Shown: in pieces, positions 8,684 to 17,160 of the stretch
Layout: every line of letters begins with the position of its first letter
Position numbering within the stretch: the first letter of the stretch is position 1
Assembly (NCBI RefSeq): GCF_001610835.1
Contig: NZ_CP011270.1
Span: forward strand, 2,374,001-2,438,000
DNA from: Planctomyces sp. SH-PL14
Lineage (GTDB): Bacteria > Planctomycetota > Planctomycetia > Planctomycetales > Planctomycetaceae
Direction: 5' to 3'
Length of the DNA: 64,000 bases
The notes under the pieces: generated by a model
Told to the model about the DNA's origin: nothing
Databases searched by the model: none
The model's input: the letters and a program-made list of their open reading frames with translations, nothing else
Program-made: the position numbers and the translations under genes

Positions 8684-9760
8684 ATGAGCATCACGATGAA
8701 CATGTTGGCACAAGTCGGAAACGGCGGAGGCGGCAACGGCCAGGGGCCACTCTTCTGGGGCATCGTCGGGATCGTCGTCCTCGCCCTCTTCGTCTTCCTC
8801 ATGGTCCTGGCCCGCTACTTCGGCCTGTGGATCCAGTCGAAAATGTCCCGGGCGGGAATCTCCCTCCCGAACCTCGTCATGATGTCGATCCGCAAGGTGA
8901 ACCCGAGCGTGATCGTCCGCACCAAGATCATGGCGGTCCAGGCGGGACTCACCGAGCAATACCCGATCTCCACCCAGGCCCTCGAAGCCCACTACCTCGC
9001 GGGCGGCAACGTCCAGAACGTCATCCGGGCCCTCGTCGCCGCCCACAAGGCCGGGATCGACATGGACTGGCAGGTCGCCCAGGCGATCGACCTCGCCGGC
9101 CGCGACGTCCTCGAGGCGGTCAGGACGAGCGTGTATCCCAAGGTCATCGAGTGTCCCGATCCGCGGAAGACCGCCGGGACTCTCGACTCCGTCGCCGCCG
9201 ACGGCATCCAGCTCAAGGCCCGCGCCCGCGTCACCGTGCGGACCAACATCAAGCAGCTCATCGGGGGAGCGACCGAAGAGACGATCGTCGCCCGCGTCGG
9301 CCAGGGGATCGTCCAGGCGATCGGCTCGACGAGCTCCTACAAGCTCGTCCTCGAGAACCCGGAACTGATCTCGCAGACGGTGCTGAACCAGGGACTCGAG
9401 GCCCAGACCTCCTTCGAGATCGTCTCGATCGATATCGCCGACATCGACGTCGGCGACAACATCGGCGCCCGGCTCCAGGCGGACCAGGCCGAGGCGGACA
9501 TGCGGGTCGCCCAGGCCCGCGCCGAGCAGCGGCGGGCCGAGATGGCGGCGCGGGAAGTCGAGATGGTCGCCAAGACCCAGGAAAACCGCGCCGAGGTGGT
9601 CCTGGCGGAGGCCGCCATTCCCAAGGCGGTCGCCGAGGCGTTCCGGGACGGTTCGCTCGGTCTCCTGGACTACTATGAGATCAAGAACCTCCAGGCAGAC
9701 ACGTCGATGCGGAGCTCGATCGCCGGCGTGAAGGCGGAGGGGAATTCCGCCTCGGCGTAG
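8684..9760 (+). CDS. floA: Flotillin-like protein FloA
   Basis: A 358-residue FloA/UPF0365 protein. ATG at 8684 has a GGGGAG ribosome binding site 8 bases upstream, which decides against the earlier ATG at 8657. One membrane helix (about residues 20-45) is followed by the SPFH-like core ([39 protein letters not shown]) and the Glu/Ala-rich coiled coil ([18 protein letters not shown]). FloA organises functional membrane microdomains and scaffolds signalling and secretion complexes at the inner membrane. The Pro-rich membrane protein downstream may be functionally coupled. Confidence 0.93.
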   Translation: MSITMNMLAQVGNGGGGNGQGPLFWGIVGIVVLALFVFLMVLARYFGLWIQSKMSRAGISLPNLVMMSIRKVNPSVIVRTKIMAVQAGLTEQYPISTQALEAHYLAGGNVQNVIRALVAAHKAGIDMDWQVAQAIDLAGRDVLEAVRTSVYPKVIECPDPRKTAGTLDSVAADGIQLKARARVTVRTNIKQLIGGATEETIVARVGQGIVQAIGSTSSYKLVLENPELISQTVLNQGLEAQTSFEIVSIDIADIDVGDNIGARLQADQAEADMRVAQARAEQRRAEMAAREVEMVAKTQENRAEVVLAEAAIPKAVAEAFRDGSLGLLDYYEIKNLQADTSMRSSIAGVKAEGNSASA

Positions 9761-9800
9761 CACGTTGTTGAAGAATGGATTTCGAAAGTGTCCTGCCGAC

Positions 9801-9862
9801 ACCAGCCCGAAGCGCGAGCGAGGGAATTCACGCCATGTCCCTCGCTGGCGCTTCGGGCTAGT
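9801..9862. repeat. CCCGAAGCGC hairpin (REP-like), copy 1
   Basis: An almost perfect inverted repeat: left arm AGCCCGAAGCGCGAGCGAGG, right arm CCTCGCTGGCGCTTCGGGCT, loop about 12 bases. It lies about 40 bases after the floA stop. Two further copies are at 27592 and 37870. Confidence 0.85.
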
Positions 9863-9922
9863 GTGGGAGCGTAGTGCCGTCCGCTCCGCGTTTCGTTCCG
9901 TCCCGGCTGTGGGAGATCTCCC

Positions 9923-10645
9923 GTGACTGTCCCTGCGATCCTGGCCGCCGGCGTCGATCCGGGCGCGATCATCGCCATCATCTTCGGGCTGATCTCGTTC
10001 ATCGGCTGGATCGTCAATCAGGTCAACTCGGCCCAGAAGGCTCCTCCGCCTCCCCGCAAGCGGGCGCCGCGCGACCGGAGCATCCAGGACGAGATCGACA
10101 AGTTCCTGTCGGAGCGGGAAACCCCGCCGGCCGCCGAGCAGCGCAATCGCGAGACGCCGATTCCCCGGAAGGCGCCGGAGCCCCGGCCGCAGCCCCCCCG
10201 CAAGGCCCCTGCACCGGCTCAGACGACTCGTCCGCTCCAGCAGCAGAAGCCGCGGCCCAAGGCGAACGGGAACGGGAACGGCGGCAATCGCCCGCAGCCC
10301 AAGAGCCCCCAGCCCGGCCGGACCGTTGCCGACGCACCCGCCGCCCCGATTTCCAATCGCGGACCGGCGCTCGGAGCGCAGGTGACGCAGCACCTGGCGG
10401 AGGCGATGGCGCCGCGGATTGGCCAGGCGGTGCAGCAGGACCTGCCCCATGCGGTCCAGCAGTCGGTCGATCGGCACCTGGGGAAGACCCGGACCATCAG
10501 CGGCCGTCCGGGAGGCGAGGCGGGCGGCGGCTCCGCCGCGCTGATCGTGGCGATGCTGAAGAAGCCGGAGACCGTCCGGGCGGCGATCATCCTGAACGAG
10601 GTCCTCGCCCCGCCGCCGTCGATGCGGCGGAAGCGCGTCTCCTGA
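9923..10645 (+). CDS. Single-pass membrane protein with Pro-rich middle, unknown function
   Basis: Not recognised. GTG start at 9923 follows GGGAGATCTCCC. The 240-residue product has one membrane helix near the N-terminus (PGAIIAIIFGLISFIGWIV), a basic and Pro/Gln-rich stretch (about 38-135), and a small helical C-terminal domain (LGAQVTQHLAEAMAPRIGQA to EVLAPPPSMRRKR). The C-terminal helix pair with ALIVAMLKKPETVRAAIILNEVL suggests a conserved interaction module. The position after floA suggests co-expression, although a hairpin separates them. Confidence 0.65.
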   Translation: MTVPAILAAGVDPGAIIAIIFGLISFIGWIVNQVNSAQKAPPPPRKRAPRDRSIQDEIDKFLSERETPPAAEQRNRETPIPRKAPEPRPQPPRKAPAPAQTTRPLQQQKPRPKANGNGNGGNRPQPKSPQPGRTVADAPAAPISNRGPALGAQVTQHLAEAMAPRIGQAVQQDLPHAVQQSVDRHLGKTRTISGRPGGEAGGGSAALIVAMLKKPETVRAAIILNEVLAPPPSMRRKRVS

Positions 10646-10842
10646 TCGCGGGATTCCCGGGCCGTTTCCGCGGGGGGAAGACGCTCGAAACGCGGGCTTG
10701 TTCGCGGAGTCGACCTGTCGAATCGGTCATTTCGCAGAGCGGGAGTTCGAGTGGCAAAGAATTCGCTCCGGGCCGGTTCACTCCCCTCGGTGAATCTCCT
10801 TAAGATTGCTTGGGCCCGTCCGTGAGATCTGCGCTCTCCAGT

Positions 10843-12282
10843 ATGTCTCTGACTGTCGAAGACCTGTCGAACTCCATCGCCCGCCTGAAGTTGCTCTCGG
10901 ATGCCGAGCTGCTGCAGGCCCGGTCCGCGGTCCGGACCGAGGACGCCGGTGAGTTCCTCGATTACCTCGTCCGACGCCAGATGCTGACCGACTTCCAGGC
11001 GGACCGCCTGAAAGGGGGGGAGCATGACATCCTCGTCGTCGGCGGGTGCAAGCTCTTGTATCGAAATGCGTCGGGCAGTTTCGCGCGGCTGTATCGCGCC
11101 TGCTCGATGTCCGACGGGAGCATGGTGGGGATCAAGCTCCTGCGGGAGCGGTGGGCCAAGGACGCCGATTTCGTCCGCCTGTTCCACCGGGAAGGGGAGA
11201 TCGGCCAGAAGCTGAAGCACCCCAACATCGTCCCGATCTACCGCTGCGGGACGGACCGCCAGTACCACTACCTGGCGATGGAATTTGTGGAAGGGGGGAA
11301 CCTCCGGGACTTCCTGAAGATCCGCAAGAAGCTGGTGCCGCTGGAAGCCTGCAAGTACGCCCTGCAGCTGGCGAGCGGGCTGGAGTACGCGCTGCGGTTC
11401 GGGTTTACGCACCGGGATCTGAAGCCGACGAACGTCCTGATGAGCAGCACGGGGGTGGTGAAGCTCATCGACTTCGGGCTGGCGGCGGACGATTCGCTGC
11501 TGAACCGGGCCGGGACCGACCTGCAGCAGGCGGTCGAGTATTCCACGCTGGAGAAGGGGTCGGGAGCGCCGACGAACGATCCGCGGAGCGACCTCTTCTT
11601 TCTGGGGACGATCCTGTACGAGATGCTGACGGGACAGAAGCCCTACGCGAGCACGAAGGACCGCGAGGAGCGGAAGCGTTTTGGCCGGTATCGGGACATT
11701 CCGTTCGTGACTTCGATCGACCGCCACATTCCGCCGGATGTCGCGACGGTCGTCGACAACCTGCTGCAGATCAATCCGGCGATGCGGTATCAGACGCCGG
11801 GGCTGGTGGTGGCGGCGTTGCAGAAGGCGATTGTGTCGTTGGGAGGGCCGGCCGGCGGGGCGGATGCGGCTTCGTCCGAAGGGGGCGGTGAGGGGAGTGC
11901 GGCGCGGAGTCCGACGGTGTTGATTGTGGAGAACCGTCCCAAGCAGCAGGACATGCTTCGCGATTATCTGTCGAACCGGGGTTACCGGGTGCTGATGTTG
12001 AGTGATGTGGACCGTGCGATGTCGCGGTTGAAGAATCAGCCGCCGGATTGTCTGGTGCTGGTGGGCGAGGTGGTGGGGGACCGGATCGTTTCGGACTTCA
12101 AGACGGCGGCGGATGATTTGTTGGCGACGAAGCCGGCGGTGGTGGCGTTGTTGTCGGAGAAGCAGGTGGGGTTGCAGGATGGGTTGTCGCCGAATTCGGC
12201 GCGGACGCAGGTGCTGGTGCAGCCGGTGACGTTGCGGGAGTTGCGGCGCCGGATTCAGCAGAGTCTGGAAGCCAGAACCTAG
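10843..12282 (+). CDS. Ser/Thr protein kinase with C-terminal degenerate receiver domain
   Basis: A 479-residue protein in three parts. Residues 1-60 form a short helical domain (LSDAELLQARSAVRTED, ADRL). Residues 61-340 are a Hanks-type kinase with a weak glycine loop (GSFARLYRA), Lys98 in VGIK, catalytic Asp192 in HRDLKPTN and metal-binding Asp210 in DFG, so it should be active. Residues about 355-475 resemble a two-component receiver (TVLIVENRP, then CLVLVGEVVG), but the phospho-acceptor Asp expected at the end of strand 3 is not there and the acidic pair is reduced to EN. No transmembrane helix is seen. ATG 10843 is preferred over TTG 10810. Confidence 0.88.
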   Translation: MSLTVEDLSNSIARLKLLSDAELLQARSAVRTEDAGEFLDYLVRRQMLTDFQADRLKGGEHDILVVGGCKLLYRNASGSFARLYRACSMSDGSMVGIKLLRERWAKDADFVRLFHREGEIGQKLKHPNIVPIYRCGTDRQYHYLAMEFVEGGNLRDFLKIRKKLVPLEACKYALQLASGLEYALRFGFTHRDLKPTNVLMSSTGVVKLIDFGLAADDSLLNRAGTDLQQAVEYSTLEKGSGAPTNDPRSDLFFLGTILYEMLTGQKPYASTKDREERKRFGRYRDIPFVTSIDRHIPPDVATVVDNLLQINPAMRYQTPGLVVAALQKAIVSLGGPAGGADAASSEGGGEGSAARSPTVLIVENRPKQQDMLRDYLSNRGYRVLMLSDVDRAMSRLKNQPPDCLVLVGEVVGDRIVSDFKTAADDLLATKPAVVALLSEKQVGLQDGLSPNSARTQVLVQPVTLRELRRRIQQSLEART

Positions 12283-12307
12283 CGCCGCCCCAACTGGCCC
12301 AACTCAC

Positions 12308-12620
12308 CGGGCTCCAGGGGGTACCCCTGGTGGGGAGTGCAGAGGGGCAACGCCCCTTTGCCCGCCGGAGGCCCTCTCGTCTCGATCTCTCTGAAGGAGC
12401 GAGTGTCCAAGCGCGGACTCCGTGCCGGATGCCCCCACATCAACCCGCTGGGAGTGCGGGGCGAGCGGTGAGTGCTCAACGGCGGTCCCACAAAGGGGCG
12501 TCCGTTGCGTCCCACGGTTCCGCGAGGGAAGTGCCTCCGGCGGCAAGGGGTTGCCCCCTTGACCCCGGCTGCCGTCGCACGTTGGGTTTGAGCTATCAGA
12601 GTCGTGCCGGCAAGGACGCG
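12308..12620 (+). repeat. 310-bp intergenic structured element, forward copy
   Basis: It fills the gap between two convergent genes: 25 bases after the kinase stop and 8 bases before the next minus-strand stop. The left hairpin is CCAGGGG-GTA-CCCCTGG, one pair longer than in the 8238 copy. GGGGC-AAC-GCCCC and CAAGGGG-TTGC-CCCCTTG are intact. The tail GTCGTGCCGGCAAGGACGCG is well conserved. Confidence 0.92.
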
Positions 12621-12628
12621 GACGTGGG

Positions 12629-13855
12629 TCAGGCTTTCCCGTCTCGCGCGAAGCGCGCCAGCGTCTCCTGAAACCGCTTCTTCCCATCCTCCACCACCCG
12701 CCGAATCTCCTTCGTATTCTCCTCGCTCTCCTTCCGCAGCTTCGCGATCGTCTCCAACGACTCGACCTGGAAGTTGCTGATCGCATCGACCAGCTTCTGC
12801 ACCGACTCCGGCTTGATCGTCGACCCGTATCCCGCCTTCAGCGCCGCCCGCTCCAACTCCTGTCCCACCTCGGCGATATCTTCAATCCCCTTGTTCACGC
12901 CAACCTTCATCGCCTCGGTCGCCTGCGTCGCCTCATGCAGACCGTGCTGCGAGGTGTAGACCGTCCCCAGGATCGTGAAGACGTGCTCGTTCGTCGTGAA
13001 GAACGTCACCGCCCGCCGGAAGACCCGGTCCTTCACGTCATGCGTCTGCTTCAGCTTCGTAATCAGCGTCTCGCCGACGTCGTACCCGATCCGCAGGTTC
13101 TCCGAGATGTCCTTCAGAAGCTGGAACGACCGGTCCTCATCCTCCATGTTCTCCCGGGCTTCGTCCCGCGCCAGCTCCAGCTTTGACTTCGCTGTCTGGT
13201 CGGTCCCGGTGTAGGCCTCGACGGTCTTCTGCGCGTCGGCCAGCGCCCCCTTGGCCTGCTCCAGCACCGGGATCTGCTTGTCGAACAGCTCGCCCGCCAG
13301 GACCTCCGCCTGCTTGAGCGCGAAGCGGAAATCGATGTAGGCGTCCATGATCGCGTCCTCGCGGCTGAGCTGCTCCTTCGTGTCCTTCGCCACGTCGCGG
13401 TAGAGGTCGACGATCTTCTCGAACCGCGCCGACGGCGTCCCCCGCCGGATCCGCATCCACAGGTTCTGCACCTTCTCGCCAAGACCGATCTTGCCGTCGT
13501 CGAGCTGGGAGATCAGGGTCTTCGAGTCCTCCCGGATCGAGTCGAACATCTGCGTGATGTCGAGATACCGGTTCCCGATCGTGATGTTCTCCACGTTGTC
13601 CCGCACCAGGGCGTTGAACGTGCTCATGTGCCGGATCACATCCCCGATGGCGATGACCCGGGCCTCGTCGAGCGCCTTCACCCGGTCCAGGAGCGAGATC
13701 AACTCCTGCGGCACTTCGTCCCGGCGGCCGATCCCCAGCGACTGCAGCGTCCCGAGCGCCCGGTCGAGATACTTGTGAAGACCGGTCGTATCGGCCTCGC
13801 CGACGGCGGTGGGAACCTTGGGGGACGTTGTGGCCGGAACGCTGGACGAGGTCAT
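12629..13855 (-). CDS. Coiled-coil protein, possible distant TelA/toxic-anion-resistance relative
   Basis: No confident family. The 408-residue product is almost all helix, soluble, without signal peptide. Blocks such as RYLDITQMFDSIREDSKTLI, then LGEKVQNLW with a charged helix, and a long C-terminal coiled coil (FQVESLETIAKLRKESEENT) are organised like the TelA/KlaA family, in which helical bundles precede a Gln/Thr-rich end; this is a weak likeness seen by eye. It may act as a cytoplasmic scaffold. Its start is 13855 (ATG). It converges with the kinase across a copy of the repeated element. Confidence 0.6.
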   Translation of the reverse strand: MTSSSVPATTSPKVPTAVGEADTTGLHKYLDRALGTLQSLGIGRRDEVPQELISLLDRVKALDEARVIAIGDVIRHMSTFNALVRDNVENITIGNRYLDITQMFDSIREDSKTLISQLDDGKIGLGEKVQNLWMRIRRGTPSARFEKIVDLYRDVAKDTKEQLSREDAIMDAYIDFRFALKQAEVLAGELFDKQIPVLEQAKGALADAQKTVEAYTGTDQTAKSKLELARDEARENMEDEDRSFQLLKDISENLRIGYDVGETLITKLKQTHDVKDRVFRRAVTFFTTNEHVFTILGTVYTSQHGLHEATQATEAMKVGVNKGIEDIAEVGQELERAALKAGYGSTIKPESVQKLVDAISNFQVESLETIAKLRKESEENTKEIRRVVEDGKKRFQETLARFARDGKA

Positions 13856-14094
13856 GGTGTCTCCTCGGAAGAAAGATCGGAGTTCGGAACGCGAACGGAA
13901 AGTTCGTGCGAACGGATCAGTCGATGACGCTGAGTGACGGGATCATCGCCGAAGGAGACCGGGAAGGGATGGGTCGAGAGGTCCCTCGGCCCGGGCATTA
14001 TCCTGCGGCGGACGAAAACACTTCAACCATCGCCACGCCGTCTCGCAGTGAAGACGCCGCGGGAATCGCCGACAGCGAGCAAAAAGACCGGCCC

Positions 14095-14135
14095 GGAAAA
14101 AGAAAGAACCCGCGTCCGTTTCACGAACGCGGGTT
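14095..14135 (-). terminator. Rho-independent terminator of tRNA-Asp
   Basis: Reading the minus strand from the tRNA, a 9-bp perfect stem AACCCGCGT/ACGCGGGTT (14107-14115 and 14127-14135) is followed by TCTTTCTTTTTCC. The T-rich side is downstream of the tRNA on the minus strand, which fixes the direction. Confidence 0.8.
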
Positions 14136-14147
14136 ACTTATCTGAAG

Positions 14148-14221
14148 CGAGGCGGACGGGACTCGAACCCGCAACCTCTGGATCGACAGTCCAGTGCTCT
14201 AACCAATTGAGCTACCGCCCC
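14148..14221 (-). tRNA. tRNA-Asp (GTC)
   Basis: The minus strand reads GGGGCGGTAGCTCAATTGG at the 5' end. It folds into a full cloverleaf with anticodon stem CTGGA/TCCAG around loop CTGTCGA, so the anticodon is GTC. The T arm has GGTTCGAGTCC. The acceptor stem has one G-U pair, discriminator G as expected for Asp. The 3' CCA is not encoded. Confidence 0.95.
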
Positions 14222-14419
14222 AGTTCCCTTGCGGGAAGCCCGAAAGATATCGGCAATCGGTCCCCCGTCAAGTAACCGGATTTTCGCTTTTCCTGAACAC
14301 GCTGGCGAGAGCGGCTATCTGGCGTAACTGCTTGGCCGCCAAGGAGCCGCGATCGGCGGGGTGGCGGCGCGGAGTTTCTCCACCCCGCATTTCCCCTGAG
14401 CCTCGCCTCTCACAAGTCC

Positions 14420-15742
14420 TTACGGGTTCACGCGGTTTCGATCGCCCCCCTCGACCAGGACGGACGGTCCTGCCGATTCTTCCGGCCGGGGACGGACGAG
14501 GAGGCTGTCGACACGGCAGTCCGATGAGTTCTGCAGCCGGACCCGCGTCGCCTCGCAATCGAGGAGCGAGCAGTCCGACACCTGGCACCACTGGCAGTCC
14601 TCCAGCACGATCGCTCCGTCCGGAGACCGGACCGCCGCCAGATGACAGCCGTCGATCAGACAGTCGCGGCAGCCCCGCAGCCGGATCATGTTGCTGCTGA
14701 CTTCGTCCTTGTAATCCGGGTTGCGGTCGATCAGGTTGGCCGACATCACGACGTTGGACGACCCGACCGCCAGCACGCCGGCGTCGTAGCACTCCATGAA
14801 CGTGTTGCCGGTGATGCTCACCCCCCGGGCGTACTGCAGGTCGATCCCGACCGCCACGTCACTGAAGACATTGTTCGCGATCGAAAGGTTCCCCACTTTC
14901 ATCGGTTCCGCCTTCCGGCCGACGAGCCGGATGTTGGCCGAGCCGGGAGCGTCGTGGTCGTGCTGGATCGTGCAGCCGACAATCGCCCCCTCGCGGACCG
15001 AGCCGGTCGTGACGTCGAACAGGACGTTCGAGGCCGGGGGACCGTCGAGCGACTGGTTGGCCTCGATGTCGCACGTTCCGATCTGGATGTTCCGGATCTC
15101 GCTATCCTGGAGGACGATCCCCCCCTGCCGGTTGTAGCTGACATGCGAGCCGACGATGTTGATCTGATGCAGGTTGACGCCGTCGAGATAGATCCCGACG
15201 CCGCGGTTGTCGTAGATGTGGCAGTCCGAGATCTGGACGTTGCGGTTCCGCTTGATGATGTGGATCCCGTGCAGACAGTTCCGGACCGCGACCCGCGTCA
15301 CGGTCGGCTGCATCGCGCCGTCGATCTCGATCCCGCAGGCCTCGGCGTGCTGGCCGTAGATCTCGAGGCCGTCGACGAGCGGCATCCGCTGGCCGTCCCA
15401 TACGCCGGGCTTCAGCGACTTGGGATCGGCGGTCCCGCCGTGCGTCCCAACGATCCGGATCGCCGGTCCCGGTCCCGCCATGAGGATCCGGGTCGATCCG
15501 CTGCCGACGATGGCGAACGGGCCGGTCTTCTCCAGCCGGATTTCGAGCGGTCGCGTGAGCCGTAGAGTGCCGCCTGGGAGGTCCAGCCGTCCCTTGGCGG
15601 AATCGATCGCCGCCTGAAGCGCGGCGGTGTCGTCCCGGCTGGCCTCCGCGGCTTCCTTGGGGACCTGACCTTGGGCGGGCCACTGGGCCGAAACGACCAT
15701 CAATAGGACCAGGATCGCCCCGGCCAACGACGCTGCTTTCAT
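14420..15742 (-). CDS. Secreted right-handed parallel beta-helix protein
   Basis: The 440-residue product starts at ATG 15742, with GAGAGG about 5 bases upstream and a signal peptide MKAASLAGAILVLLMVVSAQ. Pectate-lyase-like coils follow: DTAALQAAIDSAKGRLDLPGG at the cap, then repeated turns such as NVQISDCHIYDNRGVGIYLD, SITGNTFMECYDAGV and CQVSDCSLLDCEA. Such folds bind or cleave polysaccharides; no lyase active-site residues can be assigned by eye. It is the last gene of a minus-strand run after comB and the ACP-SUMF1 gene. An open frame continues to 16393, but that part overlaps the next gene and is not signal-like. Confidence 0.8.
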   Translation of the reverse strand: MKAASLAGAILVLLMVVSAQWPAQGQVPKEAAEASRDDTAALQAAIDSAKGRLDLPGGTLRLTRPLEIRLEKTGPFAIVGSGSTRILMAGPGPAIRIVGTHGGTADPKSLKPGVWDGQRMPLVDGLEIYGQHAEACGIEIDGAMQPTVTRVAVRNCLHGIHIIKRNRNVQISDCHIYDNRGVGIYLDGVNLHQINIVGSHVSYNRQGGIVLQDSEIRNIQIGTCDIEANQSLDGPPASNVLFDVTTGSVREGAIVGCTIQHDHDAPGSANIRLVGRKAEPMKVGNLSIANNVFSDVAVGIDLQYARGVSITGNTFMECYDAGVLAVGSSNVVMSANLIDRNPDYKDEVSSNMIRLRGCRDCLIDGCHLAAVRSPDGAIVLEDCQWCQVSDCSLLDCEATRVRLQNSSDCRVDSLLVRPRPEESAGPSVLVEGGDRNRVNP

Positions 15743-15822
15743 GAAAGACCTCTCGGAGAATGGCGCGAGGCGACTATCGCAGCCCCGAAGAAGCGGCACA
15801 ACCGACGGACGAGGCGGCGCCG

Positions 15823-17115
15823 TCAGCGTCCGCTCGGCAGGGCGTCGAGCCGGCTGGTGCAGCGGAAGCCGAGGCAGCGGCCGCGGGCGTCGGGGTTGCG
15901 GCCGCGGCGGTAGGAGCTGCGGCACAGGTCGGCCGGGCCGACCCAGCTTCCGCCCCGTTCGCTCCGGATTCCGGTCGAGTGTCGGTTCACAGCGTTCGGC
16001 GCCGAGGCGTCGGGCTGCTGGTAGAAGCCGGGGTCGTACCAGTCGAGGCACCACTGCCAGACGTTTCCCGCCATGTGGTGCAGGCCAAACTTCGACATCC
16101 CGAGACGTTCGTGAACGGCGGCCATGGGGAGTGTGTCGGCGGCGTAGGTGACGCCCGGTTGATGCGCGGCGGACCGCATGGGGGGAGCGAGGTCGGCCGG
16201 TTCCTCGCCGGGGAATGTCCGATGGATCGCCCCGCGGGCGGCGTATTCCCATTGGGCTTCCGAGGGGAGGGATGGCTCCCGGGTGCGGTACTCGGTCCAG
16301 GAGCGGCCGTTGGCCCACAGGGAGTAGGCCGCGGCGCCGTACCACGAGACGAGGATCATCGGGAAGGTCGCCACTCCGGAAAGCGGACGCCACTCCCCGT
16401 TGACCTGCTCGATCAGCATGTGCTCCTCACGGTCATCGTCCGGTTCGAGGAGGACCAGATCGCGGAGGGATCCTGCCGTGGGATGGATCGAGTTCAGAAA
16501 GCGGCAGTAGGCAGTCGTGGAGACCGGCTCGGCGTCGATCGCGAATGCGTCGAGCCGCGTGCGGTGAAGCGGTCGTTCGTCAGCGCGGCCTTCGGGATGG
16601 CGGCTGCCGATCTCGACGTCGGCCGCCGGCAGGAGCACGCACCGCATTCCGTCGGAGCGGCGACGGAACTGCGGGGGCGACAGCGGTCCGGGGATTCGCT
16701 CGAACAGCGGCTGATCGGCGGGATGCGATTCCAGCGTCCACCGGCCGCCGAGTTGCGTGAACGGAACCGCCGGAGCCGAGGCGGGCTGCTGGATCCGGCC
16801 GCCCCAGCCGTCGCGATCCGGTCGACCGGTCCCCCATTGGAACGAGACGATCTCGGCGATGTCGCTCACCCGGAACGGCGATCGTGTGAAGACACCCTTG
16901 TAGACGGAGTTCGGAGGCTCGTCGGGGATCGTGATATCGAAACCGACTTCGATCGCCATCGTCAGCTCGAACCAGTCGAGGCTGTCGGCGTGGAGGTCTT
17001 CGATGACACGGCTCGCGGGGGTGATCTCGTGTCGCGGGATCGAAAGCGTCTTCGAGGCGATGTCGCAGATCCGATTTTGGATCTCATCGAGCGACATGGG
17101 CGGGGTGGGACTCAT
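15823..17115 (-). CDS. Acyl carrier protein fused to a SUMF1 (formylglycine-generating-enzyme-like) domain
   Basis: ATG at 17115 has AAAGGAG 6 bases upstream. Residues about 7-95 are an acyl carrier protein: SRVIEDLHADSLDWFELTMA, with Ser45 in DSL as the 4'-phosphopantetheine site. After a linker, residues about 165-425 are a SUMF1/FGE-sulfatase domain: PVSTTAYCRFLNS, LPSEAQWEYAARG, MAGNVWQWCLDWY and ERGGSWVGPADLCRSSYR, ending LGFRC. True formylglycine-generating enzymes have a Cys pair after RGGSW; here the first Cys is replaced by Gly, so sulfatase activation is doubtful and another oxidase or binding role is likely. The fusion implies the SUMF1 part acts on, or is recruited by, a carrier-bound acyl or aminoacyl group. 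Upstream neighbour is comB. Confidence 0.85.
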   Translation of the reverse strand: MSPTPPMSLDEIQNRICDIASKTLSIPRHEITPASRVIEDLHADSLDWFELTMAIEVGFDITIPDEPPNSVYKGVFTRSPFRVSDIAEIVSFQWGTGRPDRDGWGGRIQQPASAPAVPFTQLGGRWTLESHPADQPLFERIPGPLSPPQFRRRSDGMRCVLLPAADVEIGSRHPEGRADERPLHRTRLDAFAIDAEPVSTTAYCRFLNSIHPTAGSLRDLVLLEPDDDREEHMLIEQVNGEWRPLSGVATFPMILVSWYGAAAYSLWANGRSWTEYRTREPSLPSEAQWEYAARGAIHRTFPGEEPADLAPPMRSAAHQPGVTYAADTLPMAAVHERLGMSKFGLHHMAGNVWQWCLDWYDPGFYQQPDASAPNAVNRHSTGIRSERGGSWVGPADLCRSSYRRGRNPDARGRCLGFRCTSRLDALPSGR

Positions 17116-17160
17116 CGACGCTCCTTTCGAGGCACGCAACGTGAGCCGCCCGGCGCGTGA

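Noticed and set aside
8561-10477. 638-codon minus-strand frame opposite floA
   Set aside because: Shadow of floA and its neighbour; no family features.
15743-16393. N-terminal extension of the beta-helix protein
   Set aside because: The extra codons overlap the ACP-SUMF1 gene and are not signal-like; ATG 15742 has a ribosome binding site and a good signal peptide.
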